A stretch of 6,098 nucleotides of DNA. Source: Rhodoluna sp. GTDB lineage: Bacteria > Actinomycetota > Actinomycetes > Actinomycetales > Microbacteriaceae. The notes below the pieces were generated by a model, which was not told where the DNA came from, did not search any database, and saw only the letters and a list, made by a program, of their open reading frames with translations. The position numbers were made by a program, and so were the translations under genes. Position 1 is the first letter of the stretch. Each line of letters opens with the position of its first letter. This document shows, one piece after another, positions 6,046 to 6,098 of this stretch. Location: assembly GCA_017984715.1 (NCBI GenBank), contig JAGNYY010000043.1, positions 1-6,098 of the forward strand. The letters run 5' to 3'.

Positions 6046-6098
6046 TTGCGCATTGATGCTATTTCGATTTTTCCGGAGTACTTCAAGGCTCTAGATAT
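6046..6098 (+). CDS. trmD: tRNA (guanine37-N1)-methyltransferase TrmD, N-terminal fragment
   Basis: TrmD methylates G37 of tRNAs with SAM, which prevents +1 frameshifting at proline and some other codons. Only 17 codons are visible, reading MRIDAISIFPEYFKALD from a TTG start; the gene runs off the window. MRIDxxxIFPEYF is the characteristic TrmD N-terminus, and rimM-trmD is a very widely conserved neighbour pair. The gap from the rimM stop is 2 nt, so the genes are almost certainly co-transcribed and probably translationally coupled. No catalytic residues (trefoil-knot SAM site) fall in the visible part. Confidence 0.93.
   Translation, partial: MRIDAISIFPEYFKALD

Overview
The window carries seven plus-strand housekeeping genes, two of them cut by the window edges: smc (3' part), ftsY, ffh, rpsP, a KH-domain gene (khpA), rimM and the first codons of trmD. 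Gene order, an S16 with a long Ala/Glu-rich tail, the actinobacterial Ffh G2 motif (DLQRPNAVNQL) and moderate rather than very high GC point to an actinobacterium. A Microbacteriaceae-like lineage with a reduced-GC genome (for example the freshwater Luna/Rhodoluna/Aquiluna type) fits best. That placement is from memory of protein style, not from a search.

Layout. Positions 2-1885 encode the C-terminal half of the SMC chromosome-condensation ATPase (hinge, returning coiled coil, C-terminal head). ftsY starts 2 nt later and ffh 11 nt after ftsY, so smc-ftsY-ffh looks like one transcription unit. It joins chromosome organisation to both protein GTPases of co-translational membrane targeting. Positions 4524-4709 (186 bp) hold no gene. 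They contain an extended -10 promoter candidate and two strong hairpins that would form most of the rpsP 5' leader; a third inverted repeat straddles the ffh stop codon. From 4710 a second, tightly packed unit runs rpsP-khpA-rimM-trmD: a 30S protein, an RNA-binding KH protein, the 16S processing factor that interacts with the 30S head, and the tRNA m1G37 methyltransferase. These are translation-apparatus genes expected to be made together.

The gene content is ordinary and no undescribed multi-gene system is visible. The points worth a second look are small. The rimM reading frame has no ATG, GTG or TTG ahead of its conserved N-terminus, and the best start is an ATT overlapping the end of khpA. 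The rpsP leader has two bulged hairpins of similar architecture that could be a ribosomal-protein leader. None of the four genes in the ribosomal unit appears to start with ATG. S16 carries a 62-residue tail with no lysine or arginine.
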